Source of the DNA: Hyperoodon ampullatus
Lineage: Eukaryota; Chordata; Mammalia; Artiodactyla; Ziphiidae
NCBI GenBank assembly: GCA_949752795.1
Contig: CATKHW010000380.1
Span: 124,001-188,000, forward strand
DNA length: 64,000 nucleotides
Reading direction: 5' to 3'
Made by a program: the position numbers and the translations under genes
Shown: positions 46,823 to 60,730 of the stretch, one piece after another
Position numbering within the stretch: position 1 is the first letter of the stretch
Layout of the letters: each line of letters opens with the position of its first letter
Notes under the pieces: generated by a model
Database searches by the model: none
What the model saw: only the letters and a program-made list of their open reading frames with translations
What the model was told of the DNA's origin: nothing

Positions 46823-48561
46823 TAATATTCCCTTCAACCTGGAGATTTGTGACCCATGGAATGGGTGCCATGCATTATTCCTTTAAAGGGTGTGCATTTG
46901 CTCACCCAATCTCACCAATCCTCTCAGTCCCAAGTGTCCAGCCTTATGCCACATCCAGCTGTCGTTGTAGAAAGGGTCATTGCAGGTTTCATCAGAGACC
47001 CTGAAGGAATTGTAAAGAATTTCCCAGTTTTTTTGTTTTGTTTTAGAAATTCCTTTTTATAGTGGGTTTGAGCTGATTCTCGCTGCCATGTTTATGCCAG
47101 TCTAGACACACTTGATTCCCTTATGGAGACATATCAATACATAGGTTTTAAGATTCTTACTAGTCAGATATATTCCTCTGCGGGAACTATGGGGTTTTGA
47201 GTCCCTTTCACTGAGGAAGGTGTAGGTCTTGTCTATTCCATAGTTGATTTTTGGAACGGTACCAGTGCTTATAACAAACTCTGGTTTTATGCATCACCCC
47301 ACCTCTCGTTCACCCTAAAGCTGGCATAAGATTGTTTTCTAAATGTGAGACACTGTTCTCTTTCCTAACTCAGTTCAAGTGTAGCCATGTTTACAGGATC
47401 TTCATAAGTGATATCTTATGATAAGTTTCTTTTTCTCTGTGACTTATTTCAATTAGGATCATCGTACCTGAATCCACCCATTTTGCTGCTACTGGTCTTA
47501 TGACATTGATTTCATGGCTGAGGGATATTCCATCGTACGTAAGTACCACAATTTTTTGAACCATTTTTATATTTCCTGGGATATTTAAGGTGTACCCAAG
47601 TTGTGGTCCTTGTAAGCAGTGCAGCCCTAAATTTTGGGGTGTCTCTGTCTTATTGATTTTCAGTTTTCCCAAGGTATAATCCCTAGACTGGAAGTGCCCT
47701 TGGCTCTGTAGCTCTGTTGTTTATTTGTTTTAGGGAACACAATGCACTCCTCCAGAGAAGCAGTTGGCAATTTACATCCCGCCCATCAGCATAACAAAGC
47801 TCCCTGTTTTCTAGGGCCTGTCTTGCCTTTCTGGTTTTTACACATTTTGTGGATGCCCCTTTTGACCGGTGGGAAGTGATAGTTCTTTGTAGTGCAGATT
47901 TGCATTGCCCGCTTGCTTGCTTGGCCAAAATGGGCGTATGCTTTTTCTCCTGGATATATTCAGGAGAAAACGCATACGCCCTTTTGGGCCTAGTGCATCA
48001 TTGTCGAAGTTGTGCCCCTCTTCCTGTGCTTTAAAGGCAATTCCAACGTACCTCTTGAAATCTGTTTCCTGCTATTCTGCCTCGCTTTCCAGTCCGCCTC
48101 GCTGCCTTCCCTCAACAGATTTTTGTACGATAGTTGTCCTTTATTACTCGGGCAGTTTGTGAATTGCTGTGCCCTTGAGCTCCATTTTTCAACTCGTTTT
48201 TTGTGAGCTGACCGCAAGTCCAACATTTTGGTTCAGGACCTATACTGGTTCCCGGTGGGTGGCTGAGACGTTGGTTAATTCTTCTTCCTGCCGGGAAATT
48301 AGAGTGATATGTGCCCGTCCAAATGCCTAACAGCTAATCTCTCATTGGTTCTCCCTCTTCCCTTTCATCCTCTGCCAAATTGGCAACCTGTGCGAACCAG
48401 GAGGTTAAAGGGGCTGTCTCTCCAAGTTGGGAGGTTGAGAGTAAAGCAGATGGAAAGTCAAACCGGAGCACCAGGAGAGGGACTATTCGTTGAGTTTTAG
48501 AAACCTTTCGTATTCACAGTGTGTCCGTTCTCTAGGTTTCCCGTACATGTTATAGCTGTAG
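46823..48561 (+). repeat. Satellite unit 28, divergent (1,739 bp)
   Basis: Private changes include GGAGATTTGTGACCC, CACCCTAAAGCTGG, GTTGTGGTCC and TTTCTAGGGCC. L1 frame 47391-47672 (minus); palindrome 47920-47993 with about five mismatches. Confidence 0.9.
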
Positions 48562-50300
48562 TAATATTCTCTTTAAACTGGAGAGTTGGGACCCATGGAA
48601 TGGGTGCCAGGGATTAGTGCTTTAAATGGTATGCATTTGCTCACCCAATCTCACCGATCCTCTCAGTCCCAAGTGTGCAGCCTTATGCCATATCCAGCTG
48701 TCGTTGTACATATGGTCATTGCACGTTTCATCAGAGACCCTGAAGGAATTGTAAAGAATTTCCCACTTTTTTTGTTTTGTTTTTGAAATTCCTTTTTATA
48801 GTGGGTTTGAGCTGATTCTCGCTGCCATGTTTATGCCAGTCTAGACACACTTGATTCCCTTACGGAGACATATCAATACATAGGTTTTAAGATTCTTACT
48901 AGTCAGATATATTCCTCTGCGGGAAATATGGGGTTTTGAGTCCCTTTCACTGAGGAAGGTGTAGGTCTTGTCTATTCCATAGTTGGTTTTTGGAACGGTA
49001 CCTGTTCTTATATCAAACTCTGGTTTTATGCATCACCCCACCTCTCCTTCCCCCTTAAGCAGGCACAAGAGTGTTTTCTAAATGTGAGACACTGTTCTCT
49101 TTCCTAACTCAGTTCAAGTGTAGCCATGTTTACAGGATCTTCATAAGTGATATCTTATGATAAGTTTCTTTTTCTCTGTGACTTATTTCACTTAGAATCA
49201 TCGTACCTGAATCCAACCATTTTGCTGCTACTGATCTTATGACATTGATTTCATGGCTGAGGGATATTCCATCGTACGTAAGTACCACAATTTTTTGAAG
49301 CATTTTTATATTTCCTGGGATATTTAAGGTGTACCCAAGTTGAGGTCCTTGTAAGCAGTGCAGCCCTAAATTTTGGGGTGGCTCTGTCTTATTGATTTTC
49401 AGTTTTCCCAAGCTATATTCCCTAGACTGGAAGTGCCCTTGGCTCTATAGCTCTGCTCTTTACTTGTTTTAGGGAACACAATGCACTCCTCCAGAGAGGC
49501 AGTTCGCAAGTTACATCCCGCCCATCAGCATAACAAGGCTCCCTGTTCTCCAGGGCCTGTCTTGCCTTTCTGGTTTTTACACATTTTGTGGATGTCCCTT
49601 TTTACTGGTGGGACGTGATACTTCTTTGTAGTGCAGATTTGCATTGCCCGCTTGCTTTCTTGGCCAAAAAGGGCGTATGCGTTTTCTCCTGAATATATTC
49701 AGGAGAAAACGCATACGCCCTTTTTGGCCAAGTGCATCATTGTCGAAGTTGTGCGCCTCTTCCTGTGCTTTAAAGGCGATTCCAACGTACCTCTTGAAAT
49801 CTGTTTCCTGCTATTCTGTCTCGCTTTCATGTCCGCCTCGTTGCCTTCCCTCAACAGATTTTTGGACGATAGTTGTCCTTTATTACTCGGCCTGTTTGTG
49901 AATTGCTGTGCCCCTGAGCTCCATTTTTCAAGTCGTTTTTGGTGAGCTGACCGCAAGTCCAAAATTTTGGTTCAGGACCTTTGCTGGTTCCCGGTGGGTG
50001 GCTGAGACTTTGGTTAATTCTTCTTCCTGCCGGGAAGTTAGAGTGATATGTGCCAGTCAAAATGCCTAACAGCTACTCTCTCATTGGTTCTCCCTCTTCC
50101 CTTTCATCCTCTGCCAATTTGGCAACCTGTGCGAACCAGGAGGTTAAAGGATCTGTCACTCCAAGTTGGGAGGTTGATAGTAAAGCAGATGGAAAGTCAA
50201 ACACGAGCACCAGGAGAGGGACTATTCGTTGAGTTTTAGAAACCTTTCGTATTCACAGTGTGTCCGTTCTCTAGGTTTCCCGTACATGTTATAACTGTAG
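48562..50300 (+). repeat. Satellite unit 29, divergent (1,739 bp)
   Basis: Private changes include CCAGGGATTAGTGC, TTTAAATGGTATGC, GCACAAGAG, TCCAACCATTTTGC and TTTTTACTGGTGGG. L1 frame 49130-49411 (minus); palindrome 49659-49732, perfect. Confidence 0.9.
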
Positions 50301-52039
50301 GAATATTCCCTTTAACCTGGAGAGTTGGGACCCAAGGAATGTGTGCCAGGCATTTGTGCTTTAAAGGGTCTGCATTTGCTCACCCAATCTCACCAATCCT
50401 CTCAGTCCCAAGTGTCCAGCCTTATGCCACATCCAGCTGTCGTTGTACATAAGGTCATTCCAGGTTTCATCAGAGACCCTGAAGGAATTGTAAAGAATTT
50501 CCCAGTTTTTTTGTTTTGTTTTTGAAATTCCTTTTTATAGTGGGTTTGAGCTGATTCTCGCTGGCATGTTTATGCCAGTGTAGACAAACATGATTCCCTT
50601 ATGGAGACATATCAATACATAGGTTTTAAGATTCTTACTAGTCAGATATATTCCTCTGCGGGAAATATGGGGTTTTGAGTCCCTTTCACTGAGGAAGGTG
50701 TAGGTCTTGTCTATTCCATAGTTGGTTTTTGCAACGGTACCTGTGCTTATATCAAACTCTGGTTTTATGCATCACCCCACCTCTCCTTCCCCCTTAAGCA
50801 GGCATAAGAGTGTTTTCTAAATGTGAGACACTGTTCTCTTTCCTAACTCAGTTCAAGTGTAGCCAGGTTTACAGGATCTTCATAAGTGATATCTTATGAT
50901 AAGTTTCTTTTTCTCTGTGACTTATTTCACTTAGAATCATCGTACCTGAATCCACCCATTTTGCTGCTACTGGTCTTATGACATTGATTTCATGGCTGAG
51001 GGATATTCCATCGTACGTAAGTACCACAATTTTTTGAAGCATTTTTATATTTCCTGGGATATTTAAGGTGTACCCAAGTTGAGGTCCTTGTAAGCAGTGC
51101 AGCCCTAAATATTGGGGTGGCTCTGTCTTATTGATTTTCAGTTTTCCCAAGGTATATTCCCTAGACTGGAAGTGCCCTTGGCTCTGCAGGTCTGTTCTTT
51201 ACTTGTTTTAGGGAACACAATGTACTCCTCCAGATAGGCAGTTGGCAATTTACATCCCGCCCTTCAGCATAACAAGGCTCCCTGTTCTCCAGGGCCTGTC
51301 TTGCCTTTCTTGTTCTTACACATTTTGTGGATGTCCCTTTTGACCAGTGGGAAGTGATACTTCTTTGTAGTTCAGATTTGCATTGCCCGCTTGCTTGCTT
51401 GGCTAAAAAGGGCGTATGCGTTTTCTCCTGAATATATTCAGGAGAAAACGCATACACCCTTTTTGGCCAAGTGCATCATTGTCGAAGTTGTGCCCCTCTT
51501 CCTGTGCTTTAAAGGCGATTCCAAGGTACCTCTTGAAATCTGTTTCCTGCTATTCTGCCTCGCTTTCAAGTCCGCCTCGTTGCCTTCCCTCAATAGATTT
51601 TTGGACGATAGTTGTCCTTTATTACTCGGCCAGTTTGTGAATTGCTGTGCCCCTGAGCTCCATTTTTCAACTCGTTTTTGGTGAGGTGACCGCAAGTCCG
51701 AAATTTTGGTTCAGGACCTATGCTGGTTCCCGGTCGGGGGCTGAGACTTTGGTTAATTCTTCTTCCTGCCGGGAAATTACAGTGATATGTGCCCGTTCAA
51801 ATGCCTAACAGCTACTCTCTCATTGGTTCTCCCTCTTCCCTTTCATCCTCTGCCAAATTGGCAATCTGTGCGAACCAGGAGGTTAAAGGGGCTGTCTCTC
51901 CAAGTTGGGAGGATGATAGTAAAGCAGGTGTAAAGTCAAACCGGAGCACCATGAGAGGGACTATTCGTTGAGTTTTAGAAACCTTTCGTATTCACAGTGT
52001 GTCCGTTCTCTAGGTTTCCCGTACATGTTATAGCTGTAG
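50301..52039 (+). repeat. Satellite unit 30, divergent (1,739 bp)
   Basis: Shares GAGGTGACCGCAAGTCCG, TCAATAGATTTTTGG, CCCGGTCGGGGG and GGATGATAGTAAAGCAGGTG with unit 31, so their right parts derive from one another or a common source. L1 frame 50869-51150 (minus); palindrome 51398-51471 with two mismatches. Confidence 0.9.
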
Positions 52040-53778
52040 TAATATTCCCTTCAACCTGGTGAGTTGGGACCCATGGAATGGGTGCCATGCATTATTGCTT
52101 TAAAGGGTCTGCATTTGCTCACCCAATCTCACCAATCCTCTCAGTCCCAAGTGTCCACCCTTATGCCACATCCAGCTGTCGTTGTAGATAGGGTCATTCC
52201 AGGTTTCATCAGAGACCCTGAAGGAATTGTAAAGAATTTCCCAGTTTTTTTGTTTTGTTTTTGAAATTCCTTCTTATAGTGGGTTTGAGCTGATTCTCGC
52301 TGCCATGTTTATGCCAGTCTAGACACACTTGATTCCCTTACGGAGACATATCAATACATAGGTTTTAAGATTCTTACTAGTCAGATATATTCCTCTGCGG
52401 GAAATATGGTGTTTTGAGTCCCTTTCACTGAGGAAGGTATAGGTCTTGTCTATTCCATAGTTGGTTTTTGGAACGGTACCTCTGCTTATATCAAACTCTG
52501 GTTTTATGCATCACCCCACCTCTCCTTCCCCCTTAAGCAGGCATAAGAGTGTTTTCTAAATGTGAGACACTGTTCTCTTTCCTAACTCAGTTCAAGTGTA
52601 GCCATGTGTACAGGATCTTCATAAGTGATATCTTATGATAAGTTTCTTTTTCTGTGTGACTTATTTCACTTAGAATCATCGTACCTGAATCCACCCATTT
52701 TGCTGCTACTGGTCTTATGACATTGATTTCATGGCTGAGGGATATTCCATCGTACGTAAGTACCACAATTTTTTGAACCATTTTTATATTTCCTGGGATA
52801 TTTAAGGTGTAACCAAGTTGAGGTCCTTGTAAGCAGTGCAGCCCTAAATTTTGGGGTGGCTCTGTCTTATTGATTTTCAGTTTTCCCAAGGTATATTCCC
52901 TAGACTTGAAGTGCCCTTGGCTCTGTAGCTCTGTTCTTTACTTGTTTTAGGGAACACAATGTACACCTCCAGAGAGGCAGATGGCAATTTACTTCCCGCC
53001 CATCAGCATAACAAGGCTCCCTGTTCTCCAGGGCCTGTCTTGCCTTTCTGGTTTTTACACATTTTGTGGATGTCCCTTTTGACCGGTGGGAAGTGATACT
53101 TCTTTGTAGTGCAGATTTGCATTGCCCGCTTGCTTGCTTGGCCAAAAAGGGCGTATGCGTTTTCTCCTGAATATATTCAGGAGAAAACGCATACACCCTT
53201 TTTGGGCAAGTGCATCATTGTGGAAGTTGTGCCCCTCTTCCTGTGCTTTAAAGGCGATTCCAACGTACCTCTTGAAATCTGTTTCCTGCTATTCTGCCTC
53301 GCTTTCAAGTCCGCCTCGTTGCCTTCCCTCAATAGATTTTTGGACGATAGTTGTCCTTTATTACTCGGCCAGTTTGTGAATTGCTGTGCCCCTGAGCTCC
53401 ATTTTTCAACTCGTTTTTGGTGAGGTGACCGCAAGTCCGAAATTTTGGTTCAGGACCTATGCTGGTTCCCGGTCGGGGGCTGAGACTTTTGTTAATTCTT
53501 CTTCCTGCCGGGAAATTACAGTGATATGTGCTCGTCCAAATGCCTAACAGCTACTCTCTCATTGGTTCTCCCTCTTCCCTTTCATCCTCTGCCAAATTGG
53601 CAACCTGTGCGAACCAGGAGGTTAAAGGGGCTGTCTCTCCAAGTTGGGAGGATGATAGTAAAGCAGGTGTAAAGTCAAACTGGAGCACCAGGAGAGGGAC
53701 TATTCGTTGAGTTTTAGAAACCTTTCGTATTCACAGTGTGTCCGTTCTCTAGGTTTCCCGTACATGTTATAGCTGTAG
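52040..53778 (+). repeat. Satellite unit 31, divergent (1,739 bp)
   Basis: Right part kin to unit 30. GCCATGTGTACAGG removes the usual stop, so the minus L1 frame runs longer (52587-52889), as in unit 33. Palindrome 53137-53210 with two mismatches. Confidence 0.9.
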
Positions 53779-55516
53779 TAATATTCCCTTCAACCTGGAG
53801 AGTTGGGACCCATGGAATGGGTGCCATGCATTATTGCTTTAAAGGGTCTGCATTTGCTCACCCAATCTCACCAATCGTCTCAGTCCCAAGTGTCCAGCCT
53901 TATGCCACATCCAGCTGTCATTGTAGATAGGGTCATTCCAGGTTTCATCAGAGACCCTGAAGGAATTGTAAAGAATTTCCCAGTTTTTTCGTTTTGTTTT
54001 TGAAATTCCTTTTTAAAGTGTGTTTGAGCTGATTCTCGCTGCCATGTTTATGCCAGTCTAGACACACTTGATTCCCTTATGGAGACATATCAATACATAG
54101 GTTTTAAGATTCTTACTAGTCAGATATATTCCTCTGCAGGAAATATGGGGTTTTGAGTCCCTTTCACTGAGGAAGGTATAGGTCTTGTCTATTCCATAGT
54201 TGGTTTTTGGAACGGTACCTGTGCTTATATCAAACTCTGATTTTATGCATCTCCCCACCTCTCCTTCCCCCTTAAGCAGGCATAAGAGTGTTTTCTAAAT
54301 GTGAGACACTGTTCTCTTTCCTAACTCAGTTCAAGTGTAGCCATGTTTACAGCATCTTCATAAGTGATATCTTATGATAAGTTTCTTTTTCTGTGTGATT
54401 TATTTCACTTAGAATCATCGTACCTGAATCCACCCATTTTGCTGCTACTGGTCTTATGACACTGATTTCATGGCTGAGGGATATTCCATCGTACGTAAGT
54501 ACCACAATTTTTTGAACCATTTTTATATTTCCTGAGATATTTAAGGTGTACCCAAGTTGAGGTCCTTGTAAGCAGTGCAGCCCTAAATTTTGGGGTGGCT
54601 CTGGCTTATTGATTTTCAGTTTTCCCAAGGTATATTCCCTAGACTGGAAGTGCCCTTGGCTCTGTAGCTCTGTTCTTTACTTGTTTTAGGGAACACAATG
54701 CACTCCTCCAGAGAGGCAGTTGGCAAGTTACATCCCCCCCATCAGCATAACAAGGCTCCCTGTTCTCCAGGGCCTGTCTTGCCTTTCTGGTTTTTACACA
54801 TCTTGTGGATGTCCCTTTTGAACGGTGGGAAGTGATACTTCTTTGTAGTGCAGATTTGCATTGCCCGCTTGCTTGCTTGGCCAAAAAGGGCGTATGCGTT
54901 TTCTCCTGAATACATTCAGGAGAAAACGCATACGCCCTTTTTGGCCAAGTGCATCATTGTCGAAGTTGTGCCCCTCTTCCTGTGTTTTAAAGGTGATTCC
55001 AACGTACCTCTTGAAATCTGTTTCCTGCTATTCTGCCTCGCTTTCAAGTCGCCTCGTTGCCTTCCCTCAATAGATTTTTTGACGATAGTTTTCCTTTATT
55101 ACTCGGCCAGTTTGTGAATTGCTGTGCCCCTGAGCTCCATTTTTCAACTCGTTTTTTGTGAGCTGACCGCAAGTCCAAAATTTTGGTTCAGGACCTATGC
55201 TGGTTCCCGGTGGGGGGCTGAGACTTTGGTTAATTCTTCTTCCTGCTAGGAATTTAGAGTGATATGTGCCAGTCCAAATGCCTAACAGCTACTCTCTCAT
55301 TGGTTCTCCCTCTACCCTTTCATCCTCTGCCAAATTGGCAACCTGTGTGAACCAGGAGGTTAAAGGGGCTGTCTCTACAAGTTGGGAGGTTGATAGTAAA
55401 GCAGATGGAAAATCAAACCAGAGCACCAGGTGAGGGACTATTCGTTGAGTTTTAGAAACCTTTCGTATTCACAGTGTGTCCGTTCTCTAGGTTTCCCGTA
55501 CATATTATAGCTGTAG
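53779..55516 (+). repeat. Satellite unit 32, divergent (1,738 bp)
   Basis: Shares CTCTGGCTTATTG, GGCAAGTTACATCC, ACACATCTTGTGG and TTTTGAACGGTGGG with unit 33. It has one base lost in AAGTCGCCTCG. L1 frame 54347-54628 (minus); palindrome 54876-54949 with one central mismatch (GAATACATTC). Confidence 0.9.
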
Positions 55517-57254
55517 TAATATTCCCTTCAACCTGGAGAGTTGGGACCCATGGAATGGGTGCCAGGCATTTGTGCTTTAAAGGGTCTGCATTTGTTCACC
55601 CAATCTCACCAATCGTCTCAGTCCCAAGTGTCCAGTCTTATGCCACATCCAGCTGTCTTTGTAGATAGGGTCATTCCAGGTTTCATCAGAGACCCTGAAG
55701 GAATTGTAAAGAATTTCCCAGTTTTTTTGTTTATTTTTTGAAATTCCTTTTTATAGTGGTATTGAGCTGATTCTCGCTGCCATGTTTATGCCAGTCTACA
55801 CACACGAGATTCCCTTACGGAGACATATCAATACATAGGTTTTAAGATTCTTACTAGTCAGATATATTCCTCTGCGGGAAATATGGGGTTTTGAGTCCCT
55901 TTCACTGAGGAAGGTGTAGGTCTTGTCTATTCCATAGTTGGTTTTTGGAATGGTACCTGTGCTTATATCAAACTCTGGTTTTATGCATCACCCCACCTCT
56001 CCTTCCCCCTTAAGCAGGCATAACTGTATTTCCTAAATGTGAGACTCTGTTCTCTTTCCTAACTCAGTTCAAGTGTAGCCATGTGTACAGGATCTTCATA
56101 AGTGATATCTTATGATAAGTTTCTTTTTCTGTGTGTCTTATTTCACTTAGAATCATTGTACCTGAATCCACCCATTTTGCTGCTACTGGTCTTATGACAT
56201 TGATTTCATGGCTGAGGGATATTCCATCGTACGTAAGTACCACAATTTTTTGAACCATTTTTATATTTCCTGGGATATTTAAGGTGTACCCAAGTTGAGG
56301 TCCTTGTAAGCAGTGCAGCCCTAAATTTTTGGGTGGCTCTGGCTTATTGATTTTCAGTTTTCCCAAGGTATATTCCCTAGACTGGAAGTGCCCTTGGCTC
56401 TGTAGCTCTGTTCTTTACTTGTTTTAGGGAACACAATGCACTCCTCCAGAGAGGCAGTTGGCAAGTTACATCCACCCCATCAGCATAACAAGGCTCCCTG
56501 TTCTCCAGGGCCTGTCTTGCCTTTCTGGTTTTTACACATCTTGTGGATGTCCCTTTTGAACGGTGGGAAGTGATACTTCTTTGTAGTGCAGATTTGCATT
56601 GCCCGCTTGCTTGCTTGGCCAAAAAGGGCGTATGCGTTTTCTCCTGAATATATTCAGGAGAAAACGCATACGCCCTTTTTGGCCAAGTGCATCATTGTCG
56701 AAGATGTGCCTCTCTTCCAGTGCTTAAAAGGCGATTCCAACGTACCTCTTGAAATCTGTTTCCTGCTATTCTGCCTCGCTTTCAAGTCCGCCTCGTTGCC
56801 TTCCCTTAACTGATTTTTGGACGATAGTTGTCCTTTATTACTCGGCCAGTTTGTGAATTGCTGTGCCCCTGAGCTCCATTTTTCCACTCGTTTTTTGTGA
56901 GCTGACCGCATTCCAAAATTTTGGTTCAGGAGTTATACTGGTTCCCGGTGAATGGCTTAGACTTTGCTTAATTCTTTTTCAGGCCAGGAAATTAGAGTGA
57001 TATGTGCCCGTCCAAATGCCTAACAGCTACTCTCTCATTGGTTCTCCCTCTTCCCTTTTATCCTCTGCCAAATTGGAAACCTGTGCGAACCAGGAGGTTA
57101 AAGGGGCTGTCTCTCCAAGTTGGGAGGTTGATAGTAAAGCAGATGGAAAGTCAAACCCGAGCACCAGGAGAGGGACTATTCGTTGAGTTTCAGAAAACTT
57201 TTGTATTCACAGTGTGTCCGTTCTCTAGGTTTCCCGTACATATTATAGCTGTAG
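55517..57254 (+). repeat. Satellite unit 33, divergent (1,738 bp)
   Basis: Kin to unit 32 in the L1 part and to unit 31 in GCCATGTGTACAGG. Private changes include ACACACGAGATTCCC (also in unit 34) and GGTGAATGGC. L1 frame 56064-56366 (minus); palindrome 56614-56687, perfect. Confidence 0.9.
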
Positions 57255-58991
57255 TAATATTCCCTTTAATCTGGAGAGTTGGGACCCATGGAATGGGTGC
57301 CAGGCATTTGTACTTTAAAGGGTCTGCATTTGCTCAAACAATCTCACCAATCCTCTAAGTCCCAAGTGTCCAGGCTTATGCCACATCCAGCAGTCATTGT
57401 ACATAGGGTCATTCCAGGTTTCATCAGAGACCCTGAAGGAATTGTAAAGAATTTCCCAGATTTTTGTTTTGTTTTTGAAATTCCTTTTTATACTGGTTTG
57501 AGCTGATTCTCGCTGCCATGTTTATGCCAGTCTAGACACACGAGATTCCCTTACGGAGACATATCAATACATAGGTTTTAAGATTCTTACTAGTCAGATA
57601 TATTCCTCTGCGGGAAATATGGTGTTTTGAGTCCCTTTCACTGAGGAAGGTGTAGGTCTTGTCTATTCCATAGTTGGTTTTTGGAACGGTACCTGTGCTT
57701 ATATCAAACTCTGGTTTTATGCATCACCCCACGTCTCCTTCCCCCTTAAGCAGGCATAAGAGTGTTTTCTAAATATGAGACACTGTTCTCTTTCCTAACT
57801 CAGTTCAAGTGTAGCCATGTTTATAGGATCTTCATAAGTGATATCTTATGATAAGTTTCTTTTTCTGTGTGACTTATTTCACTTAGAATCTTCGTACCTG
57901 AATCCACCCATTTTGCTGCTACTGGTCTTATGACATTGATTTCATGGCTGAGGGATATTCCGTCGTACGTAAGTACCACAATTTTTTGATCCATTTTTAT
58001 ATTTCCTGGGATACTTAAGGTGTATCCAAGTTGAGGTCCTTGTAAGCAGTGCATCCCTAAATTTTGGGGTGGCTCTGTCTTATTGATTTTCAGTTTTCCC
58101 AAGGTATATTCCCTAGACTCGAAGTGCCCTTGGCTCTGTAGCTCTGTTCTTTACTTGTTTTAGGGAACACAATGGACTCCTCCAGAGAGGCATTTGGCAA
58201 TTTACATCCCGCCCATCAGCATAACAAGGCTCCCTGTTCTCCTGGGCCTGTCTTGCCTTTCTGGTTTTTACACATTTTGTGGATGTCCCTTTTGACCTGT
58301 GGGAAGTGATACTTCTTTGTAGTGCAGATTTGCATTTCCCGCTTCCTTGCTTGGCCAAAAAGGGTGTATGCGTTTTCTCCTGAATATATTCAGGAGAAAA
58401 CACATACGCCCTTTTTGGCCAAGGGCATCATTGTCGAAGTTGTGTCCCTCTTCCTGTGCTTTAAAGGTGATTCCAACGTTCCTCTTGAAATCTGTTTCCT
58501 GCTATTCTGCCTCGCTTTCAAGTCCGCCTCATTGCCTTCCCTCAGCAGATTTTTGGACGATAGTTGTCCTTTATTACTCGGCCAGTTTGTGAATTGCTGT
58601 GCCCCTGAGCTCCATTTTTCAACTCGTTTTTGGTGAGCTGACCGCAAGTCCAAAATTTTGGTTCAGGACCTATACTGGTTCCCGGTGGGTGGCTGAGACT
58701 TTGGTTAATTCTTCTTTCTGCCGGGAAATTACAGTGTAATGTGCCCGTCCAAATGCCTAACAGCTAATCTCTCATTGGTTCTCCCTCTTCCCTTTCATCC
58801 TATGCCAAATTGGCAACCTGTGCGAACCAGGAGGTTAAAGGGGCTGTCTCTCCAAGTTGGGAGGTTGATAGTAAAGCAGATGCAAAGTCAAACCGGAGCA
58901 CCAGGAGAGGGACTATTCGTTGAGTTTTAGAAACTTTTCGTATTCACAGTGTGTCCGTTCTCTAGGTTTCCCGTACATGTTATAGCTGTAG
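57255..58991 (+). repeat. Satellite unit 34, divergent (1,737 bp)
   Basis: Shares TTTATAGGATC, GGATACTTAA and GTGTATCCAAG with units 36 and 37. L1 frame 57821-58102 (minus); palindrome 58350-58423 with two mismatches. Confidence 0.9.
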
Positions 58992-60730
58992 TAATATTCC
59001 CTTCAACCTGGAGAGTTGGGACCCATGGAATGGGTGCCATGCATTATTGCTTTAAAGGGTCTGCATTTACTCACCCAATCTCACCAATTCACTCAGTCAC
59101 AATTGTCCAGCCTTATGCCACATCCAGCTGTCATTGTAGATAGGGTCATTCCAGGTTTCATCAGGGACCCTGAATGAATTGTAAAGAATTTCCCAGTTTT
59201 TTTGTTTTGTTTTTGAAATTCCTTTTTATAGTGGGTTTGAGCTGATTCTCGCTGCCATGTTTATGCCAGTCTAGACACACTTGATTCCCTTACGGAGACC
59301 TATCAATACATAGGTTTTAAGATTCTTACTAGTCTGATATATTCCTCTGCGGGAAATATGGGGTTTTGAGTCCCTTTCACTGAGAAAGGTGTAGGTCTTG
59401 TCTATTCCATAGTTGGTTTTTGGAACGGTACGTGTGCTTATATCAAAATCTGGTTTTATGCATCACCCCACCAATCCTTCCCCCTTAAGCAGGCATAAGA
59501 GTGTTTTCTAAATGTGAGACATTGTTCTCTTTCCTAACTCAGTTCAAGTGTAGCCAAGTTTACAGGATCTTCATAAGTGATATCTTATGATAAGTTTCTT
59601 TTTCTGTGTGACTTATTTCACTTAGAATCATCGTACCTGAATCCACCCATTTTGCTGCTACTGGTCTTATGACATTGATTTCATGGCTGAGGGATATTCC
59701 ATCGTACGTATGTACCACAATTTTTTGAAGCATTTTTATATTTCCTGGGATATTTAAGGTGTACCCAAGTTGACGTCCTTGTAAGCAGTGCAGCCCTAAA
59801 TTTTGGGGTGGCTCTGTCTTATTGATTTTCAGTTTTCCCAAGGTATATTCCGTAGACTGGAAGTGCCCTTGGCTCTGTAGCTCTGTTCTTTACTTGTTTT
59901 AGGGAACACAATGCACTCCTCCAGAGAGGCAGTTGGCAATTTACATCCCGCCCATCAGCATAACAAGGCTCCCTGTTCTCCATGGCCCGTCTTGCCTTTC
60001 TGGTTTTTACACATTTTGTGGATGTCCCTTTTGACCGGTGGGAAGTGATACTTCTTTGTAGTGCAGATTTAAATTGCCCGCTTGCTTGCTTGGCCAAAAC
60101 GGGCTTATGCCTTTTCTCCTGAATATATTCAGGAGAAAACGCATACGCCCTTTTTGGCCAAGGGCATCATTGTCGAAGTTGTGCCCCTCTTCCTGTGCTT
60201 TAAAGGCGAATCCAATATACCTCTTGAAATCTGTTTCCTGCTATTCTGCCTCGCTTTCAAGTCCGCCTCGTTGCCTTCCCTAAACAGATTTTTGGACGAT
60301 AGTTGTCCTTTATTACTCGGCCAGTTTGTGAATTGCTGTGCCCCTGAGCTCCATTTTTCAACTCGTTTTTGGTGAGCTGACCGCAAGTCCAAAATTTTGG
60401 TTCAGGACCTATACTGGTTCCCGGTGGGTGGCTGAGACTTTGGTTAATTCTTCTTCCTGCCGGAAAATTACAGTGATATGTGCCCGTCCAAATGCCTAAC
60501 AGCTACTCTCTCATTGGTTCTCCCTCTTCCCTTTCATCCTCTGCCAAATTGGAAACCTGTGCGAACCAGGAGGTTAAAGGGGCTGTCTCTCCAAGTTGGG
60601 AGGTTGATAGTAAAGCAGATGGAAAGTCAAAGCGGAGCACCAGGAGAGGGATTATTCTTTGAGTTTTAGAAACCTTTCGTATTCACAGTGTGTCCGTTCT
60701 CTAGGTTTCCCGTACATGTTATAGCTGTAG
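58992..60730 (+). repeat. Satellite unit 35, divergent with a Y-like segment (1,739 bp)
   Basis: Right of the palindrome it carries GCGAATCCAATATACC and CCCTAAACAG, otherwise seen only in the Y units 20 and 23. L1 frame 59560-59841 (minus); palindrome 60089-60162 with three mismatches. Confidence 0.9.
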
